Origin: Planococcus sp. APC 4015
Lineage (GTDB): Bacteria; Actinomycetota; Actinomycetes; Actinomycetales; Microbacteriaceae
Length of the DNA: 64,000 bases
Reading direction: 5' to 3'
Assembly: GCA_030407505.1 (NCBI GenBank)
Contig: JASDDH010000015.1
Coordinates: 27,909 to 91,908 of the forward strand
The notes beneath the pieces were generated by a model. It saw only the letters and a list, made by a program, of their open reading frames with translations. It had not been told where the DNA came from and did no database searches. Below are positions 39,626 to 48,559 of the stretch, in pieces. Position 1 is the stretch's first letter. Every line of letters begins with the position of its first letter. The translations under genes and the position numbers were made by a program.

Positions 39626-40810
39626 ATGCCCGAATCCCGCACCCCGCTGCGCATCCTCGCCCCGCAGGAGGCCGTTCCCACCATCGCGCGCGAGCTCTCG
39701 CGTCGTCGGTTCCTCGGTCTGGCCGCGATCGCCGGAGGCACCGCGTTCCTCGCCGCGTGCGCACCCGGTGCCGGCGGCTCGCCGGCTCCCGAGGCGACCG
39801 GAGGCGACCTCGAAGACAGCGTGTCGGTGTACACGTGGGGCGACTACGACTCCCCCGACGTGGTCTCGGCCTTCACGGCCGATCTCGGCCCGAACGTCAC
39901 CCTCGACTCGTACTCGTCGAACGAAGAGCTCATCGCGAAGCTCGTCGCCGCCAAGGGCACGTCGGGCTACGACATCGTCGTCCCGACCGGCGTCTTCATC
40001 CCGCAGATGATCGAGAACGGTCTGCTGACGAAGTTCAACAAGGACCTGCTCCCGAACCTCTCCAACATGGACCCCGCCTACCTCGGCCGCGCGTGGGATC
40101 CCGAGAACGAGTACTCGGTCTGCAAGGCCTGGGGCACGACCGGCTTCGTCTACGACAAGACCGTCATCACCCGCGAGCTCGCCACGTGGGAGGACTTCTT
40201 CGACGCCGCCCAGAACGAGGCCAGCGGCAAGACGTCGATGTCGGACGACCCCGCCGGCATCATCGGCGCCTACTTCTGGGCGAACGACATGGACTGGAAC
40301 ACCGAAGACGAGGCCGAGCTCGAAGAATGCCGGGCGTTCCTCGTCGACACGATCGCACCGCACATCTCGGCGTTCGACTCGTATCCCGGCACGAACGCCA
40401 TCCCGCAGGGGACGCAGGTGCTCATGCAGGCCTGGAACGGCGACGCGCGTCTGGGCCTCACCGAATCGAGCGACCCGGATCGCTGGCAGTGGGTTCTTCC
40501 CGGGCCCGTGACCGAGCTGTGGATGGACAACTGGGCCATCGCCGCGGGTGCGCCGAACCCCGAGGCCGCGCACGCGTTCATCAACTTCTCGATGTCGCCC
40601 GAGAACCTGTTCCTCAACCTCGACTACATCGGCTACAACGTCGGCGGCAAGGACCAGGAGCAGGAAGCGGTGGATGCCGGCATCCCGTTCACCGACATGA
40701 TCTTCTTCAGCCCCGAGCAGCTCGACTCGATGAAGGAGCAGACGCTCAACGAGTCGCAGACCACGCGCGTGGCGATCTGGAACGAGATGAAGGCCGCCGC
40801 GGGTGCCTAG
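39626..40810 (+). CDS. potD: Polyamine-type solute-binding lipoprotein, Tat signal
   Basis: 394 residues from ATG 39626, AGGAGA 5 nt upstream. The signal has twin arginines (SRRRFLGLAAI) and a lipobox FLAAC-AP, so it is probably exported folded by Tat and then lipidated. The mature domain begins VSVYTWGDYDSPDVVSAF and carries YDIVVPTGVFIPQMI, and TELWMDNWAIAAGAPNPEAAHAFI near the C-terminus, the usual PotD/PotF blocks. The PotF-like acidic and tryptophan residues suit a cationic amine. It hands solute to the permeases encoded next; its stop overlaps the potB start by 8 bases. Confidence 0.92.
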   Translation: MPESRTPLRILAPQEAVPTIARELSRRRFLGLAAIAGGTAFLAACAPGAGGSPAPEATGGDLEDSVSVYTWGDYDSPDVVSAFTADLGPNVTLDSYSSNEELIAKLVAAKGTSGYDIVVPTGVFIPQMIENGLLTKFNKDLLPNLSNMDPAYLGRAWDPENEYSVCKAWGTTGFVYDKTVITRELATWEDFFDAAQNEASGKTSMSDDPAGIIGAYFWANDMDWNTEDEAELEECRAFLVDTIAPHISAFDSYPGTNAIPQGTQVLMQAWNGDARLGLTESSDPDRWQWVLPGPVTELWMDNWAIAAGAPNPEAAHAFINFSMSPENLFLNLDYIGYNVGGKDQEQEAVDAGIPFTDMIFFSPEQLDSMKEQTLNESQTTRVAIWNEMKAAAGA

Positions 40811-41744
40811 AAGCCGCTCCACCGGCGCGTACCTCGCCGTCCCCGCGTGGGCCTGGCTCGCGACGTTCTTCGTCGCGCCGGTCGCGATGGTCGTGTGGTT
40901 CAGCTTCGGGTACAAGCCGGGGGTCTTCGGCACCCACGCGAACGACATCCTCTCGTTCGACCGCTACGTCGAGGCGATGTCGCCCACGTTCTTCGCGACG
41001 TTCCAGAACACGCTCGGCGTCGGCATCCTGGGCACGGTGATCTGCTTCGCCGTCGGCGCCCCCGTGGCGTACTGGATGGCCTTCAAGGTCAAGCCCGAGC
41101 GGCGCGGCATCCTGATCGCCCTCGTGCTCGTGCCGTTCTGGACGAACTTCCTGGTGCGCACGATCGGCTGGCAGGTGATCCTCGCGCCCGAGGGCTGGCT
41201 CTCGGGTCTGCTGCAGGGCATCGGCGTCATCGACGGCCCGCTCGAGCTGCTGTACACGCGCACGGCGGTCGTGATCGGCGTCGTCTACAACTACCTGCCG
41301 CTCATGATCCTGCCGCTGTTCGTCGCGTTCGACCGCGTGGGCCCGGCGCTGCGCGAGGCGTCGAAAGACCTCGGGGCGAACAAGATCAGCACGTTCTTCC
41401 GCGTGACGCTGCCGCTGTCGCGTCCGGGCGTCATCGCGGGGGTGCTGCTCGTCTTCATCCCGCTGATGGGCGACTACATCACCGCGACGGTGCTCGGCGG
41501 AGCGAAGGGCAACATGGTCGGCCAGCTCGTCGCCAGCCAGTTCCAGACGGCGCAGAACTGGGCCCTCGGCTCGGCGATGGCCGTGCTGCTGATGCTCGTC
41601 ATCACCCTCACGATCGGCGTCGCCGCGCTCATCCTGTGGCTCGTCGCGCTGCCGTTCCGCTCGGCGAACACGCTCGTGCTGGGCCCTGAGCAGGCTCCGG
41701 CGACGGATGCCGCCGCCCCCGTCCGCGAGGAGGTCCGCGCATGA
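40803..41744 (+). CDS. potB: Polyamine-type ABC transporter permease (PotB-like)
   Basis: 313 residues from GTG 40803, which overlaps the binding-protein stop. TM1 (AYLAVPAWAWLATFFVAP) and the periplasmic loop are typical of PotB/PotH. The EAA loop reads EASKDLGANKISTFFRVTLP. The last residues are Ala/Pro/Glu-rich. It overlaps potC by four bases. The PotB-PotC heterodimer forms the translocation path. Confidence 0.92.
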   Translation: MPRSRSTGAYLAVPAWAWLATFFVAPVAMVVWFSFGYKPGVFGTHANDILSFDRYVEAMSPTFFATFQNTLGVGILGTVICFAVGAPVAYWMAFKVKPERRGILIALVLVPFWTNFLVRTIGWQVILAPEGWLSGLLQGIGVIDGPLELLYTRTAVVIGVVYNYLPLMILPLFVAFDRVGPALREASKDLGANKISTFFRVTLPLSRPGVIAGVLLVFIPLMGDYITATVLGGAKGNMVGQLVASQFQTAQNWALGSAMAVLLMLVITLTIGVAALILWLVALPFRSANTLVLGPEQAPATDAAAPVREEVRA

Positions 41745-42700
41745 CCCTTCGACAAGCTCAGGGACCGGGCGCCGCTCAGGGATCGGGCGCCGCTCACGGA
41801 CCGACGCACCCCACGACCGAGTCGATCCTGCGCGCGAACTCCACCGTGAAGGTCGCCCGCGCTCGTCGCAGCTGGTCCGACATCGCGTTCGCGGTGTGGG
41901 GCGTGCTCGTCATGCTCTTCCTGTTCGCGCCGATCATCGTCATCGTCATCTACTCGTTCAACACCGGCCGCCTGCTCGTCTCGTGGGACGGCTTCGGGCT
42001 CGACGCGTTCGCCACGATCCTCGAGAAGCCCGCGATCCAGAGTGCCGTGCGCGTTTCGCTGGTGACCGCCTTCATCGCCGCGATCATCGCGACGGCGCTC
42101 GGAACCCTCGCCGGCATCGCGATGGCGCGCTACCCAGGTAAATGGGTGTGGTGGTTCCTGGGTCTGCTGCTTCTCGTGTCGGTGACCCCTGAGATCGTGG
42201 ATGCCGTCGCCCTGCTGCCCTTCTTCGTGTGGCTCGGACAGGACATGGGCCTCACGATGTTCAGTGACGGCATCGTCCGCCTGTCGATCGGCTCGTCGCT
42301 GTTCTCGACCGCGGTCGTGTCGTACATCGTGCGCGCCCGTCTCATCGGTCAGGACGCGAACCTCGAAGAGGCATCGGGCGACCTGTACGCGAAGCCGATC
42401 ACGACGTTCCGCCGCGTCACGCTCGCTCTCGCCCTCCCGGCGGTGCTGGCGGGCTTCCTCCTCGCGTTCACCCTCGCGCTGGACAACACGATCGTCGCGG
42501 CCTTCGTGCAGGTGTCGGGCACGACTCCGTGGCCGGTGTACGTCCTGAGCGCGGTCCGGTCGGGGCTGCGCCCCGAGATCGCCGCGGTGTCGACGGTCAT
42601 GCTGCTGCTGACCCTCGTCGCCCTCGCCCTGGTCGCCCTCGTGCTGCGGCGCGCCGGCGACTCCCCCACCGAGATCGCCCGCACGATGACGGGCGGCTGA
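41741..42700 (+). CDS. potC: Polyamine-type ABC transporter permease (PotC-like)
   Basis: 319 residues. The first 35 residues (TLRQAQGPGAAQGSGAAHGP and onwards) are encoded by a dispersed repeat and two degenerate derivatives and have no counterpart in PotC; the conserved protein starts around SWSDIAFAVWGVLVMLFLFAP. EAA loop EEASGDLYAKPITTFRRVTLA. It starts with ATGA overlapping potB. The second channel subunit. The N-terminal extension is likely disordered and cytoplasmic, so it should not block assembly. Confidence 0.9.
   Translation: MTLRQAQGPGAAQGSGAAHGPTHPTTESILRANSTVKVARARRSWSDIAFAVWGVLVMLFLFAPIIVIVIYSFNTGRLLVSWDGFGLDAFATILEKPAIQSAVRVSLVTAFIAAIIATALGTLAGIAMARYPGKWVWWFLGLLLLVSVTPEIVDAVALLPFFVWLGQDMGLTMFSDGIVRLSIGSSLFSTAVVSYIVRARLIGQDANLEEASGDLYAKPITTFRRVTLALALPAVLAGFLLAFTLALDNTIVAAFVQVSGTTPWPVYVLSAVRSGLRPEIAAVSTVMLLLTLVALALVALVLRRAGDSPTEIARTMTGG
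41745..41800. repeat. Dispersed repeat with two derivatives at the potC start
   Basis: An exact CTTCGACAAGCTCAG-core element (41745-41767) is followed by two 18-bp partial copies (GGCGCCGCTCAGGGATCG type). The repeat starts one base after the start codon overlap, so the gene's first codons are repeat-derived. Confidence 0.85.
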
Positions 42701-42708
42701 GGAGCCCC

Positions 42709-44364
42709 ATGCACCACGCCGATCTCGTCTTCACCGGTGGGCCCGTCTTCACCGCGGATGCAGTGCGATCCCGCGCCACCACCGTGGCCGTCACCGCCGG
42801 GCGCATCGTCGCCGTCGGCGGCGACGACCTCGGCGACCTCGTCGGCCCCCAGACCGAGATCGTCGAGCTGGGCGGGCGCATGCTGCTCCCCGGCTTCCAG
42901 GACGCCCACGTGCACCCGGTGTGGGGCGGGCTCGACATGCTGCGCTGCGATCTGTCGCCGTTCGGCACCGCACCGGCGTACCTCGCGGCGATCGGCGAGT
43001 ACGTCGCCGATCATGCCTCCGACCCCTGGATCCTGGGTGGTGGCTGGCAGATGTCGGCGTTCCCGGGCGGCACGCCCACGGCATCCGCCCTCGACGCCGT
43101 CACCGGCGGAAGGCCCGCGTTCTTCCCGAACCGCGACGGGCACGGCGCGTGGGTCAACTCCGCCGCACTGCGGCTCGCGGGGATAGACCGAGACACCCCA
43201 GATCCCGCCGACGGTCGGATCGAGCGGAACGCCGACGGCACGCCCAGCGGCACGCTGCACGAAGGCGCGATGTCGCTCGTGAACCGACTGCTGCCCGAAG
43301 AGTCGCTCGAGCGCCTCACCGAGGCGCTGCTCGTGGGCCAGAGGTACCTGCACTCGTACGGCATCACGGCCTGGCAGGACGCCATCGTCGGCTCGTACGG
43401 GGATGCCGGCGATCCGGGCCCGGCCTACCTGGCCGCGGCGGCCGCCGGCACGCTGACGGCTCGCGTCGTGGGCGCCATCTGGTGGGACCGCACCGCGGGG
43501 CTCGAGCAGATCCCGTCGATCCTGGACCGCCGGGACCGCTACCGCGGCGGGCGGTTCGCCGCGACATCCGTCAAGATCATGCAGGACGGCGTCGCCGAGA
43601 ACTTCACCGCCGCGATGCTCGAGCCATACTGCGACGGGCACGGTCACTCCACCGACAACTCCGGGATCTCGTTCGTCGCGCCCGAGATCCTGAACGAGGC
43701 CGTCCCGCTGCTGGATGCCGCGGGGTTCCAGGTGCACTTCCACGCGATCGGCGACCGTGCGGTGCGTGAGAGCCTCGACGCGGTCGAGCATGCGATCCGC
43801 CGCAACGGCCGAGGCGACAACCGTCACCACATCGCGCACATCCAGGTCGTGCATCCCGAAGACATCACGCGGTTCCGCGAACTCGGCGTCGCGGCGAACA
43901 TGCAGTCGCTGTGGGCGACGCTCGAGCCGCAGATGGTCGACCTGACGCTGCCGTTCCTGGGTGCGCCGAGGGATGCCTGGCAGTACCCGTTCGGGGATCT
44001 GATGCGCTCCGGGGCGGTGCTGGCCGCGGGAAGCGACTGGTCGGTCTCGACGCCTGATCCGATGGCGGCGATCCACACGGCGGTCAACCGCACCGCCGCT
44101 CCGGGATACGAGGAGGGCGACTACGAGGCGTTCCTCCCGGAACAGGCGATCGATCTCGCGACGTCGCTGACGGCCTACACGGCGGGGTCGGCGTGGGTGA
44201 ACCACCTCGACGCGACCACCGGCACGATCGCGGTCGGCAAGTACGCCGACCTCGCCGTGCTCGACCGCGACCCGTTCGCGGGGCCGGCCGACCAGATCGG
44301 CGCCACGCGTGTGCTGCAGACGTTCGTCGAGGGAAAGCGCGTGTACGCGGCACCCGATGCATGA
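42709..44364 (+). CDS. YtcJ-like amidohydrolase
   Basis: 551 residues, amidohydrolase superfamily. An N-terminal beta segment MHHADLVFTGGPVFTADA, metal ligands H-x-H in PGFQDAHVHPVWGG, a carbamylated-lysine-type region SVKIMQDGV, histidines in VHFHAIGDRA and RHHIAHIQVVHP, and an Asp in AAGSDWSVSTPDP. This is the YtcJ/LAF3 type, of uncertain substrate; members hydrolyse N-acyl or formyl amines. GAGGAG lies 4 nt before the ATG. Being in the polyamine operon, it might act on acylated or carbamoylated amines; this is inferred only from context. Confidence 0.87.
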   Translation: MHHADLVFTGGPVFTADAVRSRATTVAVTAGRIVAVGGDDLGDLVGPQTEIVELGGRMLLPGFQDAHVHPVWGGLDMLRCDLSPFGTAPAYLAAIGEYVADHASDPWILGGGWQMSAFPGGTPTASALDAVTGGRPAFFPNRDGHGAWVNSAALRLAGIDRDTPDPADGRIERNADGTPSGTLHEGAMSLVNRLLPEESLERLTEALLVGQRYLHSYGITAWQDAIVGSYGDAGDPGPAYLAAAAAGTLTARVVGAIWWDRTAGLEQIPSILDRRDRYRGGRFAATSVKIMQDGVAENFTAAMLEPYCDGHGHSTDNSGISFVAPEILNEAVPLLDAAGFQVHFHAIGDRAVRESLDAVEHAIRRNGRGDNRHHIAHIQVVHPEDITRFRELGVAANMQSLWATLEPQMVDLTLPFLGAPRDAWQYPFGDLMRSGAVLAAGSDWSVSTPDPMAAIHTAVNRTAAPGYEEGDYEAFLPEQAIDLATSLTAYTAGSAWVNHLDATTGTIAVGKYADLAVLDRDPFAGPADQIGATRVLQTFVEGKRVYAAPDA

Positions 44365-44492
44365 GAGACCCGCGGGATCGCACGGTTCCGGAGGACTTCC
44401 GGCCAGATCGTCCTGATCTGCGCGGCGGCGCTGTACGCGGCGCGCCGCGCCTTGGACGATCTATTCACGACCACAGAGAGGACGCGGTTGCG

Positions 44493-45929
44493 ATGGGCAC
44501 CACGGTCTACGAACGGCAGCGACCGGCGGCATCCGTCATCGCACACGCACTGGACGGTTCGCGCCGCAGCGTGTTCTGGCTCGACGACCTGCCGCCGCAG
44601 CCGAGCCGCCCTGCGGTGCGCGGCACCGTCACCGCCGACCTCGCGATCGTCGGCGGCGGCTACACCGGACTGTGGACGGCGCTGCACGCGAAGCGCCGTG
44701 ATCCCGACGCGCGCGTCGTCGTCGTCGAGGCCAAGACGGTGGGATGGGCGGCATCCGGTCGCAACGGCGGCTTCTGCGAAGCCAGCCTCACCCACGGTCG
44801 TGACAACGGACTGTCGCGCTGGCCCGACGAGATCGACCAGCTCGATCGCATGGGCCTCGAGAACCTCGACGCGATGGGTCGCGACATCGCCGATCACGGC
44901 ATCGACGCGGACTGGGAGCGCGTGGGCGCCCTCGGCGTCGCGACCGAACCGCACCAGCTCGACTGGCTCGATGACTGGGCGACGGATGCCGCGGCCCGCG
45001 GCGAGCGCGGAGTGACGCGTCTCGACCAGGCCGCCGTGCAGGCGGCTGTCGCCTCGCCGACTTTTCTCGGAGCGGTGTTCGAGGAGCACACGAACGCGCT
45101 CGTGCATCCCGGAAAGCTCGCGGCAGGACTCGCGCGCGCGGCGGAGGAGGCCGGAGTCCAGATCTTCGAGGGCACCGCGGTTCGCACTCTCAGCGACGAC
45201 GGCGATCGCGTGGTGCTCGAGACCGCCGGCGGCCGTGTGAGCGCTGCGCGCGTGGCACTCGCCACGAACGTGTTCCCTGCGCTGCTCACGCGCAACCGGC
45301 TCATGACGGTGCCCGTGTACGACTACGTGCTGATGACCGAGCCGCTCACCGACGAGCAGCTCGCGTCGATCGGCTGGAGCGGCCGGCAGGGCCTCAGCGA
45401 CCTCGCGAACCAGTTCCACTACTTCCGGCTCAGCCGCGACAACCGCATCCTCTTCGGCGGCTACGACGCGATCTACCACTACGGCGCGCGCGTGCGTTCG
45501 TCGTACGAGAACCGGCCCGAGTCGTTCGAGAAGCTCGCGAACCACTTCTTCACGACGTTCCCGCAGCTCGCGGGGCTCCGGTTCACGCATCGCTGGGCGG
45601 GGGCGATCGACACCTCGACGCAGTTCTGCGCCTTCTTCGGCACCGCCCGCGCGGGGCGTGTCGCGTATGCCGCGGGGTTCACCGGGCTGGGTGTGGCCGC
45701 GACGCGGTTCGCGGGCGACGTCATGCTCGATCTGCTGGCCGGAGACGCCACAGACCGCACCGACCTCGAGATGGTGCGCAAGCGGCCGCTGCCGTTCCCA
45801 CCCGAGCCCGCTGCGGCGCTCGGCGTCGCCGCCACCCGCTGGTCGCTCGACCGCGCCGACCACAACGGCGGCAAGCGCAACGTGCTGCTGAAGACCCTCG
45901 ACGCACTCGGCCTGGGATTCGACTCGTGA
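44493..45929 (+). CDS. FAD-dependent oxidoreductase, DAO family (PuuB/OrdL-like)
   Basis: 478 residues from ATG 44493. The FAD-binding dinucleotide fold is DLAIVGGGYTGLWTAL (about 50-65), followed by VVVEAKTVGWAASGRNGGF, the segment that carries the covalent or near-covalent flavin site in DAO oxidoreductases. The C-terminal FTGLGVAATRFAGDVMLDLL is the family end. PuuB oxidises gamma-glutamylputrescine; here no PuuA ligase is encoded, so direct amine oxidation is also possible. The 128-bp gap before it has no clear promoter, only an AGAGGA about 12 nt upstream. Confidence 0.88.
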   Translation: MGTTVYERQRPAASVIAHALDGSRRSVFWLDDLPPQPSRPAVRGTVTADLAIVGGGYTGLWTALHAKRRDPDARVVVVEAKTVGWAASGRNGGFCEASLTHGRDNGLSRWPDEIDQLDRMGLENLDAMGRDIADHGIDADWERVGALGVATEPHQLDWLDDWATDAAARGERGVTRLDQAAVQAAVASPTFLGAVFEEHTNALVHPGKLAAGLARAAEEAGVQIFEGTAVRTLSDDGDRVVLETAGGRVSAARVALATNVFPALLTRNRLMTVPVYDYVLMTEPLTDEQLASIGWSGRQGLSDLANQFHYFRLSRDNRILFGGYDAIYHYGARVRSSYENRPESFEKLANHFFTTFPQLAGLRFTHRWAGAIDTSTQFCAFFGTARAGRVAYAAGFTGLGVAATRFAGDVMLDLLAGDATDRTDLEMVRKRPLPFPPEPAAALGVAATRWSLDRADHNGGKRNVLLKTLDALGLGFDS

Positions 45930-46276
45930 CGCGCCTCACCTCGGGCGTGGCCGCCGACGCGGCGCAGCTGCCCGTCCCGTACGAGCCCGTCGAGGTCGAC
46001 AAGGTCGTCAGCGGCAAGCCCCTCACGCGGTACGTCGACGTCGACGAGTCCGCGGGCCGCACGATCGGGGTCTGGGAGCACACACCGGGCGTCTCACGCG
46101 ACGTCGAGGCCGACGAGGTCTTCGTGGTGCTCGCGGGCGACGCGACGATCGAGTTCGAGCAGCCGGCCCTCCCGCCGATCGAACTGCGGCCGGGATCGGT
46201 CGTGCGACTCGAGGCCGGGATGCAGACGGTCTGGACCGTGCGAGAGACGCTGCGCAAGGTGTACGTGGCGCCGTAG
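45926..46276 (+). CDS. Cupin-domain protein
   Basis: 116 residues from GTG 45926, overlapping the oxidoreductase stop (GTGA). A single cupin barrel, IGVWEHTPGVSRDVEADEVFVVLAGDATIEFE and then a proline-glycine strand PGSVVRLEAGMQTVWTVRETLRKVYV. It is like the DUF861 (ethanolamine-utilisation/ureidoglycolate-type) group often encoded beside DAO oxidases and aldehyde dehydrogenases. Of the metal ligands only some are visible (an early His, Glu), so the catalytic role is uncertain. Last gene of the polyamine-type operon. Confidence 0.83.
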   Translation: MTRLTSGVAADAAQLPVPYEPVEVDKVVSGKPLTRYVDVDESAGRTIGVWEHTPGVSRDVEADEVFVVLAGDATIEFEQPALPPIELRPGSVVRLEAGMQTVWTVRETLRKVYVAP

Positions 46277-46281
46277 GGCGA

Positions 46282-46719
46282 TCAGTCGGTGGGCGGTCGG
46301 CGCATCTGCTTGATGCCGGTGCGCCGCTGCTTCTCCTTGAGTCGGCGCTCCTTCGCGCCTCGGCTGGGCTTCGTGGCCCGCCGGGCGGGCGACGGCGGGC
46401 TGACGGCGTCGGCCACGAGCGCGGCGAGACGGGCGCGCGCGGCATCCCGGTTCCTCAACTGCGCGCGGTGTTCGGATGCCGCGATCGTGATGACGCCATC
46501 GACCAGCCGGCTGCTCAGACGCTCGAGCAGTCGCTCGCGCTGGGTCGGGGAGAGAGCGGTCGACGCCGCCGCGTCCCACAGCAGCTCGACACGCGAGTCG
46601 GCGGTGTTGACACCCTGACCACCCGGCCCGGAGGACCGCGAGAACCGCCAGGACAGTTCCGACTCGGGGATCGTGATCCCGGCCGCGACGCGCAGGCCGG
46701 CGCGATGAGGAGCGGGCAT
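46282..46719 (-). CDS. arfB: Peptidyl-tRNA hydrolase ArfB (ribosome rescue)
   Basis: 145 residues. The release-factor motif is SGPGGQGVNTADSRVEL, the GGQ loop that hydrolyses peptidyl-tRNA on stalled ribosomes. The C-terminal tail is strongly basic (RRATKPSRGAKERRLKEKQ), inserting into the empty mRNA channel. Start at 46719: CATGAT lies 6 nt upstream, and the frame from 46758 adds an unsupported N-terminus. It is convergent with the cupin gene, separated by 5 bases. Confidence 0.93.
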   Translation of the reverse strand: MPAPHRAGLRVAAGITIPESELSWRFSRSSGPGGQGVNTADSRVELLWDAAASTALSPTQRERLLERLSSRLVDGVITIAASEHRAQLRNRDAARARLAALVADAVSPPSPARRATKPSRGAKERRLKEKQRRTGIKQMRRPPTD

Positions 46720-46772
46720 GCGTCCATCATGCCTCTGCCCGGTGGCTGCTCGCGGCATCCGGGCACGGTCGC

Positions 46773-47663
46773 TCAGATCGCTTCGGCGAGCGACCGGACG
46801 ATCTGTCTCTGCGCCGCACGTCCTGCTCGTGTCGGCAGCAGCGGATACACGTGCAGCTGGCCCGCGACCTCGTTCAGGTCGAAGGGCACGCCGGCGCGCG
46901 CGGCCTTCTCGGCGAGGAGGTGCACGTCGGGATTCAGCACGTCACGGGTGCCGGTGAAGACCGAGATCGGGCCGAGCCCGGCCAGGTCGCCGAACAGCGG
47001 ACTCACCGCGGGATCGAGCAGGTCCCGTCGTCCGCGCCAGTGCTCGGCGAGAACGCGGCCGCCGGGCGTACCCAGCCACGGGTCGCTCGGCTGCACCTCG
47101 GGGATCCGGGGGTTGCTCCACGTGAGGTCGAGCGCGGGCGAGATCAGCAGCGTCCGAGGGAGGACGACGCCCTCGTCGCGCAGCGCCAGAGCCGTCGACA
47201 GCGCGATCTGGCCGCCGGCGGAATCCCCCGCGAGACTCGTCGGTCCGTGACGTCCGATGCTGCGGAGCACGAGGGCGCGCACGCCGTCGTTCGCCTGCTG
47301 CGCCGTGCCGAACGGCACCAGCGGGTAGATGGGCACGGTCACGACCATCGACGCCTCATCGGCGATGCGCGCCGCCAGGTGCCAGTGCTGTGGTGCGATC
47401 TCATTGACCCAGCCGCCGCCGTGCACGTAGACGGTGCCGCCGCGGACGACTCTCGGGACGATCGTGTACACCGGCCAGCCGTCGACGAGTTCGACGGCGA
47501 CGCGGATGCCGGATCGCAGGCGTTCCGGCGGACCGTACTTCTCGGGGCGGAGTTCGCGCTCGCGGATACGTCGACGCGCGCCCTCCGCGGTGACGAACGT
47601 GCGGTTCGCGCGCATGAGGCGCAGGGCGATCGGCACCAGTGCATCGGGGATGGGCGGCGTCAT
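46773..47663 (-). CDS. Alpha/beta hydrolase, HSL-type esterase
   Basis: 296 residues. Oxyanion HGGGW (YVHGGGWVNEI), nucleophile GDSAGGQIAL, acid in GTRDVLNPDVH and His in AGQLHVYPLLP, as in hormone-sensitive-lipase-type esterases. Start at 47663 (MTPPIP), because GATGCT lies 6 nt upstream; the ATGs at 47684 and 47681 are less likely. Cytoplasmic, no signal peptide. Substrate unknown. Confidence 0.85.
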   Translation of the reverse strand: MTPPIPDALVPIALRLMRANRTFVTAEGARRRIRERELRPEKYGPPERLRSGIRVAVELVDGWPVYTIVPRVVRGGTVYVHGGGWVNEIAPQHWHLAARIADEASMVVTVPIYPLVPFGTAQQANDGVRALVLRSIGRHGPTSLAGDSAGGQIALSTALALRDEGVVLPRTLLISPALDLTWSNPRIPEVQPSDPWLGTPGGRVLAEHWRGRRDLLDPAVSPLFGDLAGLGPISVFTGTRDVLNPDVHLLAEKAARAGVPFDLNEVAGQLHVYPLLPTRAGRAAQRQIVRSLAEAI

Positions 47664-47755
47664 CCATCCAGCATCGCCCATCATCGGTGTGCGGGAGCGC
47701 TCAGCCGCCTTCGCGTCGAATCACGGGCTGCACTCAGGCGATCGCTGACCGAGTC

Positions 47756-48361
47756 TCAGACCGTCCGCCGGTAGCGGATGTGGGTGGCCAGCGGCGAGTG
47801 CAGCACCTCGACCGGCTCCATTCCGAACGAGGGGATGCCGTCGAAGATGCGCTCGCCCGACCCGAGCAGCACCGGCGCGATGTCGAGCGTGAGCTCATCG
47901 ACGACGCCGGCTGCGAGGGCCTGTCTCACCGTGGAGGCTCCGCCGGCGATGTCGACACCGGCATCGCCGGCGGTCTGGCGTGCCAGCGCGTAGGCGGCAT
48001 CGAAGCCGTCGGTCACGAAATGGAAGGTCGTGCCGCCTTCCATGACGATCGACTCGCGAGGGTGATGGGTGAGCACGAAGACCGGCGCGTGGTACGGCGG
48101 CTCCGCACCCCACCAGCCCCGCCAGTCGCCCGCCCATTCGCCTCGGACCGGCCCGAACATGTTGCGCCCCATGACATACGCACCTCGAGGCCGCATGAGC
48201 CACTGGGCCGCCACGGCATCGGCTTCGGTCGCCCGCTCGTCGCCGATGAGCCAGCGGTGCACTTCGATGCCTCGCAGACCGAGGGGATCGTCGAGGCTCT
48301 GATCCGGGCCGGCGGCGAATCCGTCGAGCGAGATCGACATGTGGCAGGTCGTGTCGGACAT
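47756..48361 (-). CDS. RibD C-terminal/dihydrofolate reductase-family protein
   Basis: 201 residues. N-terminal strand CHMSISLDGFAAGPDQSL, then GAYVMGRNMFG, a Rossmann-like DHFR fold, VFVLTHHPRESIVMEGGTTFHFV and the NADPH-binding DVDIAGGAST region with VDELTLDIAPVLLGSGERIF at the end. Such stand-alone RibD_C proteins reduce unidentified substrates. GGGAAGG lies 6-7 nt before the ATG. Upstream is the AT-rich promoter island of the HNH gene. Confidence 0.87.
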   Translation of the reverse strand: MSDTTCHMSISLDGFAAGPDQSLDDPLGLRGIEVHRWLIGDERATEADAVAAQWLMRPRGAYVMGRNMFGPVRGEWAGDWRGWWGAEPPYHAPVFVLTHHPRESIVMEGGTTFHFVTDGFDAAYALARQTAGDAGVDIAGGASTVRQALAAGVVDELTLDIAPVLLGSGERIFDGIPSFGMEPVEVLHSPLATHIRYRRTV

Positions 48362-48393
48362 CTGCGGCCTTCCCTGAGGGGTTGTCGAACGAC

Positions 48394-48408
48394 AATACGC
48401 GTCGTATT
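48394..48408. promoter_or_regulatory. Palindrome AATACG-CGT-CGTATT
   Basis: Perfect 6-bp arms followed by a run of T (TTTTATT). Divergent position between the RibD-like gene and the HNH gene. It could be an operator or, with its T-run, a terminator in the plus direction. Confidence 0.45.
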
Positions 48409-48458
48409 TTTATTCGATGAGATTGCAGTTAACTCTACCGCGTTGGGAATTTTTGTAC

Positions 48459-48464
48459 TATAAT
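48459..48464 (+). promoter_or_regulatory. TATAAT -10 in AT-rich island
   Basis: A consensus TATAAT in a 75-bp AT-rich island (48395-48470), rare in this GC-rich window. The -35 is not clear. It would drive the DUF222/HNH gene about 90 bp downstream. Confidence 0.55.
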
Positions 48465-48559
48465 CGAGGTCAGGAAGTCGCGCCACGTTCCCACTGAGCG
48501 CGCAGCAGGGTTGAGTCGATCCGCCGGACGGGTCGCACGGATGGTTTCCGAGGTCTGCT

